This document shows, in pieces, positions 1 through 13,023 of a stretch of DNA of 64,000 bases (position 1 is its first letter; the number at the start of each line of letters is the position of its first letter). This stretch comes from Sycobia sp. Sy_11 (taxonomy: Eukaryota; Arthropoda; Insecta; Hymenoptera; Epichrysomallidae): the NCBI GenBank assembly GCA_018907035.1, contig JACCIC010000143.1, forward strand, positions 1,028,501 to 1,092,500, in the 5' to 3' direction. The translations under genes were made by a program, and so were the position numbers. The notes beneath the pieces were generated by a model that was not told where the DNA came from, made no database searches, and saw nothing but the letters and a program-made list of their open reading frames with translations.

Positions 1-420
1 AGAGCCAGCTGCTATTAATAGAGGGGCAGAGGGATGCAGCACGTACCGGAGATCCTACGTGTTTTTTCTTCACAGACGAAGAGAATTCGTAGAGTCGCCG
101 ACATGGGGCCGATGCTGGCACTTGTCCGACCTTTCGTAATGCTCTATCGAAGAAAGCCAAATAATTATAGTGCTGCAAGCAAATTTTAATCACAGCAGCA
201 CTATTGATCATACTCTGGATAAGTTCTGTCGTAATATTGAGGCTGGCAATCTCATTATCTGTTCATTATCAGTGAACACTATCAAAGAATGGCGTGGCCG
301 GACTCCAGAGGAGAAAGAAGTCATGCAGTTAGTGTCCAAATTAGGGTTAGTGGTATTAAACATTAGCTTCACTTTGACCTCGAGAAGGCCTGCTACGCCG
401 AAACAATACTTTTATTAAAA
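1..420 (+). pseudogene. R1-clade LINE fragment (ORF1 end / ORF2 endonuclease start)
   Basis: Around 108-165 one frame reads a Cys-containing tail (GTCPTFRNALSKKAK) like the end of an R1-type ORF1 after its zinc knuckles. From 170 a second frame opens with LQANFNHS, resembling the start of an R1-clade ORF2 endonuclease, and ends with KLGLVVLNISFTLT, like the later endonuclease segment before the conserved Ser/Asp region. The stretch between is too short, so the endonuclease is internally deleted; no reverse transcriptase follows. A dead non-LTR retrotransposon that continues off the left edge. Family assignment is by eye. Confidence 0.45.
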
Positions 421-479
421 AATGGCGTGCCCTATTTTGGGATTCACGTTTTAACAACTTTTTCAATTCTTATTTTAAT

Positions 480-914
480 CATCATTTTGGGATTTGTATG
501 GTGAATATCCATTTCACAGAACTTTGAGTAAAGATCACTGCATTCTTTCTCAAGCATATCAAAAAAATTTTGAGCTACGTGAAGTCATGAGTGCAGATGG
601 TGTTCATACTATCTCCAGACTCATACAGTCTTTATCATAAATAATCACCAATTCATTGCGAATCTGATTGTCATTTAACCCTTTTGCAATCAAAAAACGG
701 ATAACTGCATGTAATTCACAATCGAACCCGCTGTGCACTAGTAGCTCCATTATTATTCAGCTCGTACTACTGAAAAAAAGCATTTTTTACCATCAAAACC
801 TATTTCGGTATTATCAGTGGAGCCTAAACTGAAACTATGATAAGCTGATGTCCGTCAGATGACCTCTGAGAGAAACACCCAACAAGAGAAATGTAGTTTT
901 TGAATACCCCTTAT
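480..914 (-). mobile_element. Mariner-like element fragment, 5' end (family C copy 1)
   Basis: The reverse complement, from a TA at the right end, starts with an AAGGGGTATTC end and closely matches the element beginning at 7350 over more than 300 bases. It encodes the transposase N-terminal helix-turn-helix region (VIRFLIAKGLNDNQIRNELV), then degenerates. The C-terminal catalytic part is missing. Non-functional. Confidence 0.5.
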
Positions 915-1161
915 ACTTATTTATATGCTTATCCAAAAATTATGAATTTATTAATGATTAACTATCGATTTTGTACTTATAATCTACCTATGTTGAAATA
1001 AATAAAAATAATTATAATTAAATATTGTAATAGCATTTATGTATTGAATGATTATTTATGTAAATGTAAACATTAATTTAATAAATAAAAAACAAATTTT
1101 AATCACGTTTATCTTGTCCTTAAACATAAAAACTAATATTTTATTAATAATTATTTATATA

Positions 1162-1197
<36 letters not shown>

Positions 1198-1787
1198 ATA
1201 TTCAATATTCAACATTATTTTAATCTAGAAGCGACTTGTCAAATAATAAATTTGTTATTATTAGATATTTACTTCATTACTATGACTTCATTACTATGAC
1301 TTTATTACTATACTTCATTACTTCATTACTAACACTTATTATTATACTTTATAATAAACATTTATTATTGTTCAATCTTTTATTGTAAAAGTAATTCTAT
1401 TGATCTCAATAATATTAGCATAAATAATTAAAACTAACAATAAAATAAGCTAGTTAAAAATGGTAAAAATGAGTGTTGTGGTAGGATTTCTGGATAGTTG
1501 AGAGACCGGATCATGTCAACCATCTTATGTCTATCCCACAACAACCCCCTCCCTCCTTCACAAACAATTAGTTTTAACGCAATTAAGATTAAGTTCATAC
1601 AAATAAAATAAAAAAAATTGTTAAAAAACTTTGATGAATAGTGCGCCTAGGAGGAGAGGAAAGCGAACCTTTAAAAACAGGAGTTTTCCATTAACAAATC
1701 AAACTTATCGCAGATTTTTTCCAAATATTCTTAGTCTTATAACTTATTCAGCTTTCAGAGATTTTCGACCGTCAGAATTGCAACTAC
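915..1787. other. AT-rich spacer without recognisable gene
   Basis: Low-complexity AT-rich DNA including an (AT)n run at about 1148-1194 and short TTATTACTA-type repeats near 1275-1345. No coding signal beyond chance ORFs. Confidence 0.6.
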
Positions 1788-1996
<209 letters not shown>

Positions 1997-2358
1997 TTGT
2001 CACATACCCCAGAAAACGTTGAGACCAATAAAAACCAGATAATATATAATATGAAAATAAAAAAGTAAGGTTATTTCATGTGAATTATTATTTTTTTCGT
2101 ATTCTTCTATATCTGTTTCCTGCGTCAGGAATCCAATATTCACCTTGGCTATAACCATTATCTGAATATAAATTCAATCTTATTTTTCACCTTTTTTTCT
2201 CGTAAAGCATGGTATTATACTGACTCTTTCATAATTTTTCAAGAAAAATACTAAACAATAATCATCATTCTACCATAATTTACGTTGCATTATCCAACAA
2301 GCCTGATCTTTTATTCCACTTTTGTTTAGAAAATAGAAATTCTAGACCAAAAATATTA

Positions 2359-3210
2359 GGTTGTCAAATATTTCCCTTCCACTTTTTGCTCTTCATTCAA
2401 TGCTTTATGAAAATTATAACAGTGATCGGATTTACTTCAAATATACGCCGTTTTGTTCGATAATCTGTCTCCGTCTAGACGGCAACTTCATAATACCCCT
2501 CTCGTAGAAACCCCTCTCCTTATTTGTGAAGAACTCGGACAGCCACTTTTCACAAGCCTCTTTTAAGTCCAACTTTACACAACGAAGGGTGTTCGATATG
2601 GACAGGAACAGGTGGTAATCACTTGGCACTATGTCCGGGCTATATGGTAGATGCCCTAAAACCTCCCATCCAAATTCCCGTAGCTTCTGACGGGTCATGA
2701 ACAAAGTGTGTGATCTGGCGTTGTCCTGGTGAAACACTAAACCCTTCCTGTTGGCCAATTATAGACGCTTCTGGTCGATAGCCTGCTTCAAGCGGTTCAG
2801 TTGTCCACAGTAGATGGTAGAATTAAGCGTCTGACGATATGGGAGTAGCTCATAGTGGATGATTCCGTTCCAATCCCACCAAACACACAGTAAAACCTTT
2901 CTGGCCGTCAATCCCGGCTTGGCCACTGTTTGGGACCGTCCATCTACCTTGGACTACGACCGTTTTCGCTTGATATTGTCGTATGTGATCCATTTTTCGT
3001 TGCCAGTCACCATCCGCTTCAAAAATGGATCGAGTGCGTTCCGTTTCAGCAGAACATCGCATAGCCATAATCATGCATAGCGTCGTTTTGTACGTTATTT
3101 CAAGACCTTTCAAATGATGTATAGTATTACCAGATACGAGCTCTGTAGCGCTTTGTATATAGCCGCGAAATTCATAAGACAAAAAAGCGGAAGGGAGATA
3201 TTTGACAACC
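2359..3210 (-). mobile_element. Internally deleted mariner (DD34D), 852 bp
   Basis: Terminal inverted repeats GGTTGTCAAATATTTCCCTT (left) and the same with one change (right, reversed) are flanked by TA on each side (2357-2358, 3211-3212). The minus strand carries the C-terminal half of a mariner transposase: HQDNARSHT, then YSPDIVPSDYHLF, with exactly 34 residues between the two aspartates. Full-length mariners are about 1.3 kb; here the N-terminal DNA-binding part is gone. Confidence 0.9.
2432..3110 (-). pseudogene. Mariner transposase C-terminal remnant
   Basis: Two frames together cover the catalytic region. The part starting near 3110 is frameshifted around the first catalytic Asp. The part from 2758 down to 2432 keeps the second Asp (HQDNARSH), the third Asp (VPSDYHLF) and a normal C-terminus ending in Gln-Asn-Gly-Val-Tyr-Leu-Lys. 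It would have cut and joined TIR ends in the nucleus; now broken by deletion and frameshift. Confidence 0.8.
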
Positions 3211-3522
3211 TAATATATAGAACATAAATGATGTAGTTTAATATGATCTACAACTATTTTTTAAAATTTTTTCTATAAATTTCAAATTGTTCCATACCCT
3301 AAAATTTATATAAGTCATTTATTGGTTTTAGCTGAAATTGAAACATTTTGGGATAGATTTAAGATCAGAATTATTTTTAGAACGTATAATTTTACATTGG
3401 ACATTCTAGAAAAGGTAAATCGGAGAATCAAGATTTTTTGTACCACTAAATCATATAGTTACGAAAAATATTATACGAGGTCAGACCATTAAGTAATGCG
3501 ACAAAATAAAAAATCGAGTATA

Positions 3523-4749
3523 CCATATGATTAAATTCGACCCGGACGAGTGCATTTAAACTCCACACGTAATCTGAATCGGTACAATTTTTTTTTATAT
3601 TGTTACATCCTTTCTTTATGTTCATTGAAATTTGAGCGCCACATCTCTATTAGTGTATGTTAGTCAGCTGTTTGTTTACGACGCGAGAAGTTTGCCTGGC
3701 GATATTGACTATGGAAAAAAGTTGATCAACAAGTTTGCTTGAAATTTTGTATTTCTAATGTAATTACGTCTACAGAATCGTTAAAAATGTTGCAGAATTG
3801 GTCTGGGGAGTCTACTGTATCGCGAACGCAAGTATTTGAGTGGCACAAAGAATTCAGTGCAGGTCGTGATGTCGTCGAAAACTTGCTTCATGCAAGTCAC
3901 TTATCCGCCTCTGTTAACGACGATAACATCGAAAATCGTGCTCCAAAGTCCTCGTGTCGGCATCAGAAAAATAGCAGAGGCTCTCAACGTCTCTTATGGA
4001 TCAACTCAACATACTATAATTCATGTTTTGCATATGAACCATGTCAATGCTAGACTCGTTCCAAAACATCTGAATCTTTTGCAAAAAGCACGTCGAGTAG
4101 AGGTCGTAAAAGAGATGCTCCAAAACGTAGCTGAGGAGCCTACATTCATCAAACACATCATTACTGGTGACGAGACATAGATTTATGAATATAACGTCGA
4201 AACTGACCAACAATCTAGCGAATGGCGGTCCAAAAATGGGCCGAAAACGAAAAAATCATGTTCAAGTCGGTTGAAAATCAAAGTGAAGCTCATCGTTTTT
4301 TTCAATTACCATGGGGTGGTTCACCATGAATTCGTTACAGGAGGTCAAACGGTCAATAAGGAGTACTACTTGGACGTTTTGAGGCGTCTATGCGAAGCAA
4401 TTCATCGTAAATGATCAGATTTGTGGGCAGACGATTCATAGTTTTTTCACCAAGATAATGCGCCGGCACATACCAGCATGATTTTTTGGCCAAACGCGAA
4501 ATGAAAGTCATCACTCAATCCGCTTCGGGGAACGCACTATAAGTCCATTGAAGCCATAAAAAGAAATTCGATAAAGGAACTGAAGGCAATCTCAGCTGAG
4601 CCTTACAAAGGTTTATGGAAAATTGGATTAAATGTTTGCATGCTTGTATTGACACAAAAGCAACCTATTTTGAAGGCAATAATAAAGATTTGTATTAAAA
4701 TACGTAAAAATGTTATTTTTTATCAGTTCGGGTCAAATTGGATCACATG
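3523..4749 (+). mobile_element. Mariner B nested inside mariner A
   Basis: The ends CCATATGATTAAATTCGACC (left) and, reversed, CATGTGATCCAATTTGACCC (right) are imperfect inverted repeats. TA is present at both junctions (3521-3522 and 4750-4751), and removing B rejoins mariner A sequence exactly as in the 41.6 kb copy. Length 1227 bp. Confidence 0.88.
3711..4699 (+). pseudogene. Mariner B transposase pseudogene
   Basis: N-terminal block SRTQVFEWHKEFSAGRDVVE, middle block VGIRKIAEALNVSYGSTQH, first catalytic block IITGDET followed by a stop, then HQDNAPAHT with the second Asp. Sequence then jumps from KVITQS straight to PLRGTHYKSIEAIK, so the segment holding the third Asp has been deleted. 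At least three stops and one frameshift. The family would recognise its TIRs through two N-terminal helix-turn-helix motifs; this copy cannot be catalytic. Confidence 0.88.
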
Positions 4750-4761
4750 TATTTCAAAATT

Positions 4762-5762
4762 AAGGTACATCGCTGCGACCCCCTTCAAAGTAGTCCCCTC
4801 ACGCATCTATACACTTATTGCAGCAAGTTTTCAAGTTTTCTTAACAATTCTGGAAATCTTCTTGTAGGACCTCTCCGAGTACCCTCGTCACAGATTCTTG
4901 GATGTCATCAACGGATTCAAAATGTCGACCTTTGACAAAGTTTTTCAAATGGGAGAATAGGAAAAAGTTGCAGGGTGACATGTCCGGTGATTAGGGCAGT
5001 TGTGGTAACGTTGTGATGCCTTTAGAAGCCAAAAACTGAGAAACACTGAACGCACTGTGACAGAGAGCATTGTCGTGATGCAGAACACCAGTCTTCGCAA
5101 TCTCTGGACGTACTCTGAGTTCTCTTTCTCATAATTTTTCGAGTACATTGCGGAAAATACTTGATTTACGGTTTGTCCAAATGGTACAAAGTCTTTATGA
5201 ATTAGCCCTTTGCTGTGAAAGAAGCAAATGAACATGGTTTTCACTTTGGACTTGCTCATTCACGCCTTCTTTGGCCTTGGCGCTCCAGGGGACAGCAACT
5301 GTCGGCTTTGCCATTTAGTTTCGGGGTCATACGGAAAAAATTAACTTTCATCACCAGTAATAACTGGATCGAGAAGAGCAGGATCACTTTCAATCTGCTC
5401 GAGACAATCTTGAGCGATGTTCAATCGGTGGGCTTTTTGTTCATCTGAAAGGTTCTTCGGTACCACCTGTGCGCAAAGTTTTTTCATGGCGAAATCTTCA
5501 GTTCATATCGTTCTAACTGTTTCCCGGTTAATATTCAACTTGTGAGCCAACATTCGAATGGTTAGTCGTCGGTCTTGACGAACAAGTGCGCGGACGCGCT
5601 ACGCATTCTTTGACGTTCTCACGGCCTTTTTTAAAAATCAGCATGTGACCGAAGCACCTGACTACGACTTAGGACATTTCTACCGTATACTTTAAGCACT
5701 TATTCATAAGCTTCTGTCGCGGTTTCGCCAAGTTGTGCATAAATGTCTTTGTTCCATTGTTT
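4762..5762 (-). pseudogene. Mariner A transposase pseudogene
   Basis: Minus-strand frames match the transposase at 41798-42841: a segment MSKSKVKTMFICFFHSKG, a catalytic HHDNA-type block, SPDMSPC with the third Asp, and a C-terminus FEGGRSDV. Several stops and frame changes break it, and the N-terminal region is shortened. Mariner-family DD(34)D transposase by resemblance; inactive. Confidence 0.8.
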
Positions 5763-6119
5763 TGACATATGCACTACTCACGCGTTGTTACAAAACACTT
5801 AACAGCTGGCAAAGAAATGATCGTACAAGGGTTCTCAAGGTCTCAATCGAAAGACTAGGGATCTACTATTACTGTGGCGGTGTTACAGATTCACTGTGTT
5901 ATCACTGGCCGAGAAATAAAATGGGTCCCATTACTTAATTCACTGATCTTGTATACTCTGAAGTACTATCATTTGAATATTATAATAAATCTGGTACTTA
6001 CCATCTTAGTTAAAGCCGAGACCAAGGATGCTAGTTTCTTATGAAAATATGATTACTTTGAAAATAAAATATAAATTATTAAGAATTTGTGAAACTTAAT
6101 TTACATCTTTTCTTATGTG

Positions 6120-6121
<2 letters not shown>

Positions 6122-6170
<49 letters not shown>
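6122..6170. repeat. (AT)n microsatellite
   Basis: Pure AT dinucleotide run directly before a mariner fragment. Confidence 0.95.
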
Positions 6171-6172
<2 letters not shown>

Positions 6173-6184
6173 CTTTTGATTATA

Positions 6185-6960
6185 TTGGGTATACAAATCA
6201 GTTTTCAGCGTTTTTCTAAAATGTGAGGTTTTATAATGAAAAGATGATTACATATTCGTTATTCAAAGTATCGTCCATCGGAAGCTATAACTTTTTCCCA
6301 TCTTTTCAGTAAGTTCTAGATTTCGGACCAAAAGCTTTCTCGTCTGTGTGTGCTATTCAGATGGTGTGAATTCAGGTGCTATTCAGATGGTGTGAAGTGT
6401 GGACTGTAAGGCGGGTTAAGCAGAATTTCCCATCCACTATTCTTCAAATAGTTTTTGACCGAGACCGCAACATGTGACCGAGCGTTAACGTGATAAAAAA
6501 TGAGGGACTCATGCCTGGTCTCATATTCTAGCCGTTTTTCTGTAATTCTTACTTTATAAGAATTAGTTGGATTCCATACAAAGGTCCTTTGATGATTGGA
6601 ACACACAGAAGCAGTTCGTAGTATACGATATCCTTTTGATACCACCATATGCAGAGCATGATCTTGTTTACTTAAATATTTCGTTTCAGTGTCGATTGGG
6701 CGGGCTTACCGGGTTTTTGTATACGATTTTCTGCGTTTAGGGTTATCATAACAAAATCCATTTTTCAACACCAGTGACAATAATATGCAAAAATTATTTA
6801 TTTTTATACCGCTGTAGCAACGTTTCGGACATGCAAAATCACTGTTCGACGTTTTTCGACTTCAATTCATATGGCACCAAGTTTCCAAATTTTTAATGAA
6901 CCCCAATGCTTTTAAGCGAAGGGAAACAGTTTGTTACGTGACGCTCAATCTTAGAAATGC
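6185..6960 (-). mobile_element. Mariner fragment with transposase C-terminal region
   Basis: The minus strand encodes RHESLIFYHVNARSHVAVSV and NPPYSPHFTPSE. These are mariner catalytic motifs in which both aspartates are replaced (HVNAR for HDNAR, PH for PD). Upstream frames recall the first catalytic block (VEKWIL) before heavy decay. The left end TGGGTATACAAATCAG may be a TIR, but no partner is visible on the right. Inactive relic related to the 38189-39886 type. Confidence 0.7.
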
Positions 6961-7349
6961 AATACAAATTTTAAAATGCAACAAATTTTAATTTAAAAAT
7001 TATTACGTACATTAAAAAAACTGTTAAGAAAATTTCATACTTAAAAATACGTAATTTCATCACTTAAAAATAGAATTAGAAAAAATCGCTTTTAAAAAAA
7101 AGTTTCTTATTATTATTAAACGACTTATTATTACGACAATGGTCGATAGCTCAACTTAAAATTACCTTTATGGGAAAAAAGTATGTTTCATCCGACGTAT
7201 GTTTATTTTTAATACCCTCGCAGATACAATTATTCATATATTCCATTATATAATAATTTTTAAAAGCATTTTTTAAGAAGGCATAAATTATTTTTATAAA
7301 TTTTTTCTTTGGCAGAAGGAAAACTCTACTTACAAAATTAAACATTATA

Positions 7350-8190
7350 CGAGGGGTATAGAAACAGTAAGTTTTCTTTGTTTAGCATTTCTCTCAGACC
7401 CCACCTAGCGAACTTCAGCTGATCATAGTTTCGATTTAGGTTCTACTGATAGTGCCGGAATTAGTTTTAAATACTATAACTACTATATTGAAATACTTTT
7501 TTCAGCAGTACGAGCTCCACGATCAGAGAGCTATCAGTGGTTTCGATCAAAGAGAGTTCGATTATGAATTATGTGCGTTTATCCATTTTTTGATTACAAA
7601 AGGGTTAAATGGGAATTAAATTCACAATGAATTTGTGATTATTTATGGTAAAGGCTGTATAAGTATGCAGATAGTGTAAACACAGCGCACAGACTTTCTC
7701 GAGGAATGCGCAGAAGTGCACGATGAGTAACCTGCAGAACGTCCAAAAAGCGTCATTATCTACGATGAGATTGCAGCGGTTGAAAAAATTATTCAGGAAG
7801 ACAGCCGATGGACAATCGATAATATTTTGAAAATGATTCCTCCGGAATATCAAGTTCACTGAACTTCCATTCACACAATAGAGTCGCAGAGGTTTAGTAA
7901 CAGTAAAGTTTGTACAAGATGGATACCTCATCTTATGCAGATGGAACCACAAATAAAAACGACTTCATGTAACCCAACAAAAATACTTGAAAAAGTAGGC
8001 CATGATCTGTACTCGCGTACTGCGAGAGGACACGAAACATGGATTCACAATATAAATCTCGAAATGAAGCTTCAAATGAAGAAATCTTTTAAGGAAGGTT
8101 TGAATAAGCTTGAAAATAGAAAAAAATGTATTGATGTCCAAGGCCTCTGTGTATAAAAATAGTTTAAGAATAAATGAATAAAGTCAAATT
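7350..8190 (+). mobile_element. Mariner-like element, internally deleted (family C copy 2)
   Basis: Starts after TA with CGAGGGGTATAGAAACAG and parallels the reverse copy at 480-914. Translations give a mariner-like N-terminus, a second helix-turn-helix block (EKIIQEDSRWTIDNILKMIP), KVCTRWIPHL, a degenerate first catalytic block (GHETWIHN), then a jump to a C-terminus (GLNKLENRKKCIDVQG). The second and third catalytic regions are deleted. Right TIR not identified, so the right boundary is approximate. Confidence 0.6.
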
Positions 8191-10049
8191 ATTGTTATAG
8201 CCTGGAACTAGTATCTTATTTTTTTCGCAACGCAGAGATATTTAGGTTTTGAATACATCTCGTAGATTTCTTTAAGAACACATCGAATGATTTAAATGAA
8301 AATTTAAAAATTGGAAAACTTTTTCGTTTGGTCTCCAACTACAGGTACTGTTAAAAAAATTGATTTAATTATTTTCTTCAAATTCAAACGTGAACTTCAG
8401 ACCTCAATTACATTGATTGAAACATTTAAGACAGTGTTTATATAACTTTTTATGTTATGTTTATATAATTATTTAATAAATTTATTTTATGTACATATCA
8501 ATAAGATCGTCCTATTGAACTGCAATAACATAAAGCGATACAATAGGAATCTTTTGAGACGTACATAATGAACAGAAAACCTTAAAAAAAAATAATCTCA
8601 GTAAAATACGTATTTTAACAATATATATACAAAAGCATCACGAATATAATTGAATTAAGAAAATCTACGTATTCTTCATTCAGAATTTAATTATTTTGAA
8701 CGAAGACTCCTGAAATATTTGTATTAATTCTATAAAACATGAAATAATAATAAAAAAAGACATTCGTATTAAGTGACAATATCGTCCCATTTGGACTTAA
8801 TTCAAAAATTTATCATAATGTAAATTAATAGCGTTACAGTAGTTGAGGCGATCAACGTATTATTATTATATAAGTCGTACATAACTTTTTTAAGTAGTTT
8901 CAGAAAAATCGCAATCTATTTTTCGTAACAGAGAGATATCTACTTACAATAAATTTTATATGCATTTATTAATGTTACTCAAATAATTTTTCAAGCAATT
9001 TTTGATATTTGTTTAAGCGACTTCTAATTTCGTTTTAGATAATCATTTTAAATCCCAATATATTTTTACATATAATATGCACTTTTTTATGAAGTATCTA
9101 GTTTCTAATCTACAATTGACCAGTTAGTAACTTTAATCTCGATATGTTTACTAAATTACTAATGATGAGCATAATTAATAGTCTGCTTTATACTTAATAA
9201 TAATGTGCGTTTATTAAATTCTATTTCCATGTACTTTAATATTATATGTAGATTTACTTATTACTTGAAAAACTAAACCATTCATGTTAAAAAAGTAAGA
9301 AACAATTTTAATTATAAAAATTTTAAAAAAATTGACTTATTGGCAATTGATTTCCTCACAAAAAATTTAAAACATTTAAACATCACTAATTAAATTAAAT
9401 ATTTACATAATCGTGTAAAAATATATAGTTACGTAACAATTTTTCATAAATTTAATAAAACCACGATATATTAGCCTTTCGATATATTTTTTAAAGAATT
9501 TCTGGTATGAGATACCAAATATTCACATCAATTAACGAAGTCAATTTTCATAAGAGCACATTATCAGCAAATTTGTAAATTTAAACTTTATTTACTTCAG
9601 CCTTCAAAACAGAGTTATCGGGCATTTACGCAATAAAAAAAGACAAAGTATCGGAACGATAACGCATGCTTTAAGTGACACGAAGCTGATCTCGGACACG
9701 CTCCAGAATTGAAATAGTCAAAAAAATAAAATAAAATAAATCACCCTAAATCCCCCCTTCTATTAGCATGAGACAAGCCTATGAATATGAAAAAACAAAA
9801 ACAGCTCATAATTAATTTGTCAATTGAGTTGCAAGCACTGGGACAAATATACAGAGCTTATTGCCATACGAAACGGTGAACACGCGAGAAAATAGAATAT
9901 GGGAGAAAAAGTTTGTATTGACAACAAACAACAAATGATCTGAGATTACAGCGTCTAAGTGAAAAATTATGCCAACTCAGTGCCGCTATATATGCGAGTT
10001 CGATGTATTCTCGACCGATTAGTATATTCACATACTCACGCGCACGTTT

Positions 10050-10050
<1 letters not shown>
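8191..10050. other. AT-rich spacer, no gene seen
   Basis: About 1.9 kb of AT-rich DNA with no convincing coding, RNA or transposon signal. Only short chance ORFs are present. Confidence 0.6.

Positions 10051-10093
<43 letters not shown>
10051..10093. repeat. (GT)n microsatellite
   Basis: Uninterrupted TG dinucleotides. Confidence 0.95.
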
Positions 10094-10095
<2 letters not shown>

Positions 10096-10530
10096 ATAGA
10101 TAAACCCACTGTGTAGCAGCATCAGTCACACAAACGCGTGCCAAACAATGATACACTTTTATGAGTAGCTTGCGAATATCAGTGGCAATTAGCAGACTGA
10201 CTACTGAGAGGGAGACTGGAAAAGTTTCAATATGAATCGAGCTTCTCTGTACGTATTATGCATTTATAGAGTGGTCTATCCAACAAAGCGTGGTTGTTCG
10301 CCGACCGTAGATATACATCTACTAAGCTAGTACAATCACAATGATACAACCATCCATAAAAGCTATTCAATAATTGTTTGCCAGTTTTTTACTATTTTAG
10401 TGTTGTAGCTATCACTCAAAAATATGCAGTGTTCTCGACAATTGAACCAGCACAAAATTCTTTATCTTCAGTTCTAATTACAAAATGGCCTAATCGTCTT
10501 TTAAATAATCTTACCATCAACATAAAAATT

Positions 10531-10531
<1 letters not shown>

Positions 10532-10565
<34 letters not shown>

Positions 10566-11307
10566 GGTTTCAAATTGTGAATTTCATAAAGAACTAGTAA
10601 GGTACACATAATAATTAACAAGAAAAGATATTTTCCGAATTATAATTTTATAGTTTAACAAACGATATTTTCCCAATTACAATTTTGCAGGTTGTCTCAT
10701 GGAACGTGGGCGAAAATTTATGTATACATATAACATAAAATTTTTACAAAACATTGTTAAAAAACTAATTGGAAATTTAAGATTATTTATTATAGCTTAT
10801 TAAGGTCAAGATATTCAACAGTTTAGATATATGTTAGTATAATAATATAGCATGGAGTTTACACAAAAATCAATATTAAAAACTTTCATTATGTTTTACA
10901 ATCAATTTTTTTCAGGCTTACTTTTAGTAAAGGCTCCCACTTGATACGATCCTATTCCATGCAGCCACTTTGATATTTCTTAAGAGTGATTCAGTGCTTC
11001 ATACGTTTGGCGGAAATTAAAATCAATCGCAGCGCATAATTCTTAATATATTGTATAAATTTCTGGAGTGTACGAAAAAGCATGTCCTGTCTTATGAACT
11101 GCCTCAGTCTGGATAAGGGCCCTAATAGCTGAATCTACATGTAAATTATAAATGGCTCATACAAATTTGTATTTTAAAATATTCGCGCATAGAATATAGT
11201 AGATTAACTCGCCGCGAGTGATCATTTTGTCACAAAAAGTTCATGTAGATGTATATCTGAATATGCAGTATATAACAAGGTGGAGCCGGATACTCTAATA
11301 TAAACGG

Positions 11308-11371
<64 letters not shown>
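10532..11371. other. AT-rich spacer with two (AT)n tracts
   Basis: (AT)n runs at about 10532-10562 and 11311-11371 bracket AT-rich DNA without a supported gene. Confidence 0.6.
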
Positions 11372-11375
<4 letters not shown>

Positions 11376-11390
11376 TATGTATTATATTAA

Positions 11391-11625
11391 AAGACGAAGT
11401 TAGTTTCCAACCTTCACGTTTAGATGATGATATAAGTAATGCGGAAAGTCAGATGTGTTGGATCTAGTACTTATTTTTTAGTTTTGGCATTTAGCAATAA
11501 AATTCAGTATAACGGGCGCCATCCTTTGTGTAAACATTACAATTTTTTGATCAGTGAAAAATGAATCCTGATAAGTCATTTTTTCGACATGTTCTTTTGC
11601 ACTATTTGGTTTGAAAAATAGTTTA
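11391..11625 (+). mobile_element. Mariner fragment (5' end, same family as 38189-39886)
   Basis: Begins with GAAGTTAGTTTCCAACCTTC, matching the reversed 5' ends at 23742 and 39886, and follows them through the transposase leader to about 11620. Only the 5' end remains. Confidence 0.7.
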
Positions 11626-11879
11626 CTTCATTTATAATTATTATTACAAATTATATTATTAAAAATATTTATGTTGTTATTTACAATTTACTTTATTTAT
11701 ATTCAATAAAATTACTCCTATTATATGATTTCAAAAAAAAATTTTTGCAAACTTGTTCGAAGTATATAAGAGAAATGTACGTTTACAGACATAAATAAGT
11801 TTGTTAAACAGTCCATCTATTAGTTAAGCGTTATTTTAATCTTAATTTTTTTATATTTATAATCCAAATAATTCTTATA

Positions 11880-13023
11880 CTATTGCTAATAAAATCGTGA
11901 AAAATAATTTATTGAACTCATTTTCAGTTGTGTATGAATCTTTATAACTGTTTGGCCAATTCGACATGCAGTTACTACTCGCTGCAAGTAAGAGAGAAAA
12001 CAAGAAGACAAAAAAAACAACCAGAAATATGAAGCGTATATAGTCGACTATAAGCTGTAAAATAGCGCTTGAGAGTATTTTTGATCGCGCGCTTAGTGAC
12101 GTGGAAATGCGTTCCTCCCTAAAGGTGCAGAGAGATATGGTCCCAAATTCAAGGAAAAATTTATATGGCGTATACGTGCGTGCTTCTGGAGGATGTTGCC
12201 GGATTATAGCCTTAGTCTCCGCCAGATGAACGTCAGAGCCCAGACATTGCACCTCCCCCCTCTCAAAGACAAATCGACGATTTCAACGTTGATGAAAAGA
12301 TCACTTCTGGCTCGACCCTTCATCTGAAAGGTACGCTACCGCGAGTTTTAATTTTCCACGTTCTGCACGTTTGTGAAAATCTACCTTTTTCGTATATTGC
12401 TTTTTATATATTCGCAGTGTATATATTTGTCGTGCATGTTCTGCACCCGTAAGCGTTGTTTATTGGAGTGTATATTCGCCGTTTGTTGAATTGCGTGTAT
12501 ATTTGGTGTGTAGTTTCTGTCCACGTAAGCATCGTTTGGTCATTGGAGTGTACTCGTGGTGAGTTAATTACACTTGGCCTTGAAGTAGATCGGCTCTGCC
12601 ACGATCACTGAGGGTGCTCCCCGTGGCATTCATGTCCGGTGGCTGCCGTTACGGCAAGGGCTGCTCCCTTGCCCAGATCTTTGGGACCATAACGCAGACC
12701 AGGAGGATTTAACGATTATGAAGAAACATAGACATTCTCGAATCTAAGACCATTTGGGATGAGTGATTAAAGCTAATAGGCTATTTGTTTTTCAGCAATT
12801 TGATGGGCCGCAGAATACTGCTCGTATACTATCTGGTAGTAACTCTTTATTTTGCTTCATTCTTTTTTCCTTTCCAAAATCAAAGATAGCGACGAGCAGT
12901 TTCACGTTTCTGTTCAGTGAAATCCATGTTGGCATTACAAAGTTTAGTTTAACATTGACTATCGTAAATATATAAATGATGATTTAATATTTTTGATCAT
13001 CATTAGTAATTTGACTGTCAAAG
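11880..13023. other. Unassigned stretch with decayed internal repeat
   Basis: At 12400-12570 two roughly 90-bp units share TATATTCGC, the phrase GTTCTGCACCCGTAAGCGTT or its variant, and a TTGGAGTGTA ending, so a decayed tandem duplication is likely. The rest is GC-richer than its surroundings (12550-12700) but yields no recognisable protein. It lies upstream of the adintovirus-like segment and could belong to it; nothing proves this. Confidence 0.35.

Larger units (their letters stand above)
3476..5951 (-). mobile_element. Mariner A, interrupted by nested mariner B
   Basis: Left end CGAGGTCAGACCATTAAGTA and right end (reversed, more decayed) match the full-length copy at 41606-42897 and lie next to TA dinucleotides (3474-3475, 5952-5953). 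Mariner A is in reverse orientation. Its 3' terminal 45 bases (3476-3520) are separated from the rest (4752-5951) by mariner B. Without B it is about 1.25 kb, normal mariner length. The relationship to 41606-42897 shows the break point directly. Confidence 0.88.

Noticed and set aside
11875..12252. 125-codon minus-strand frame
   Set aside because: No recognisable domain, no splice or promoter context; composition compatible with chance.
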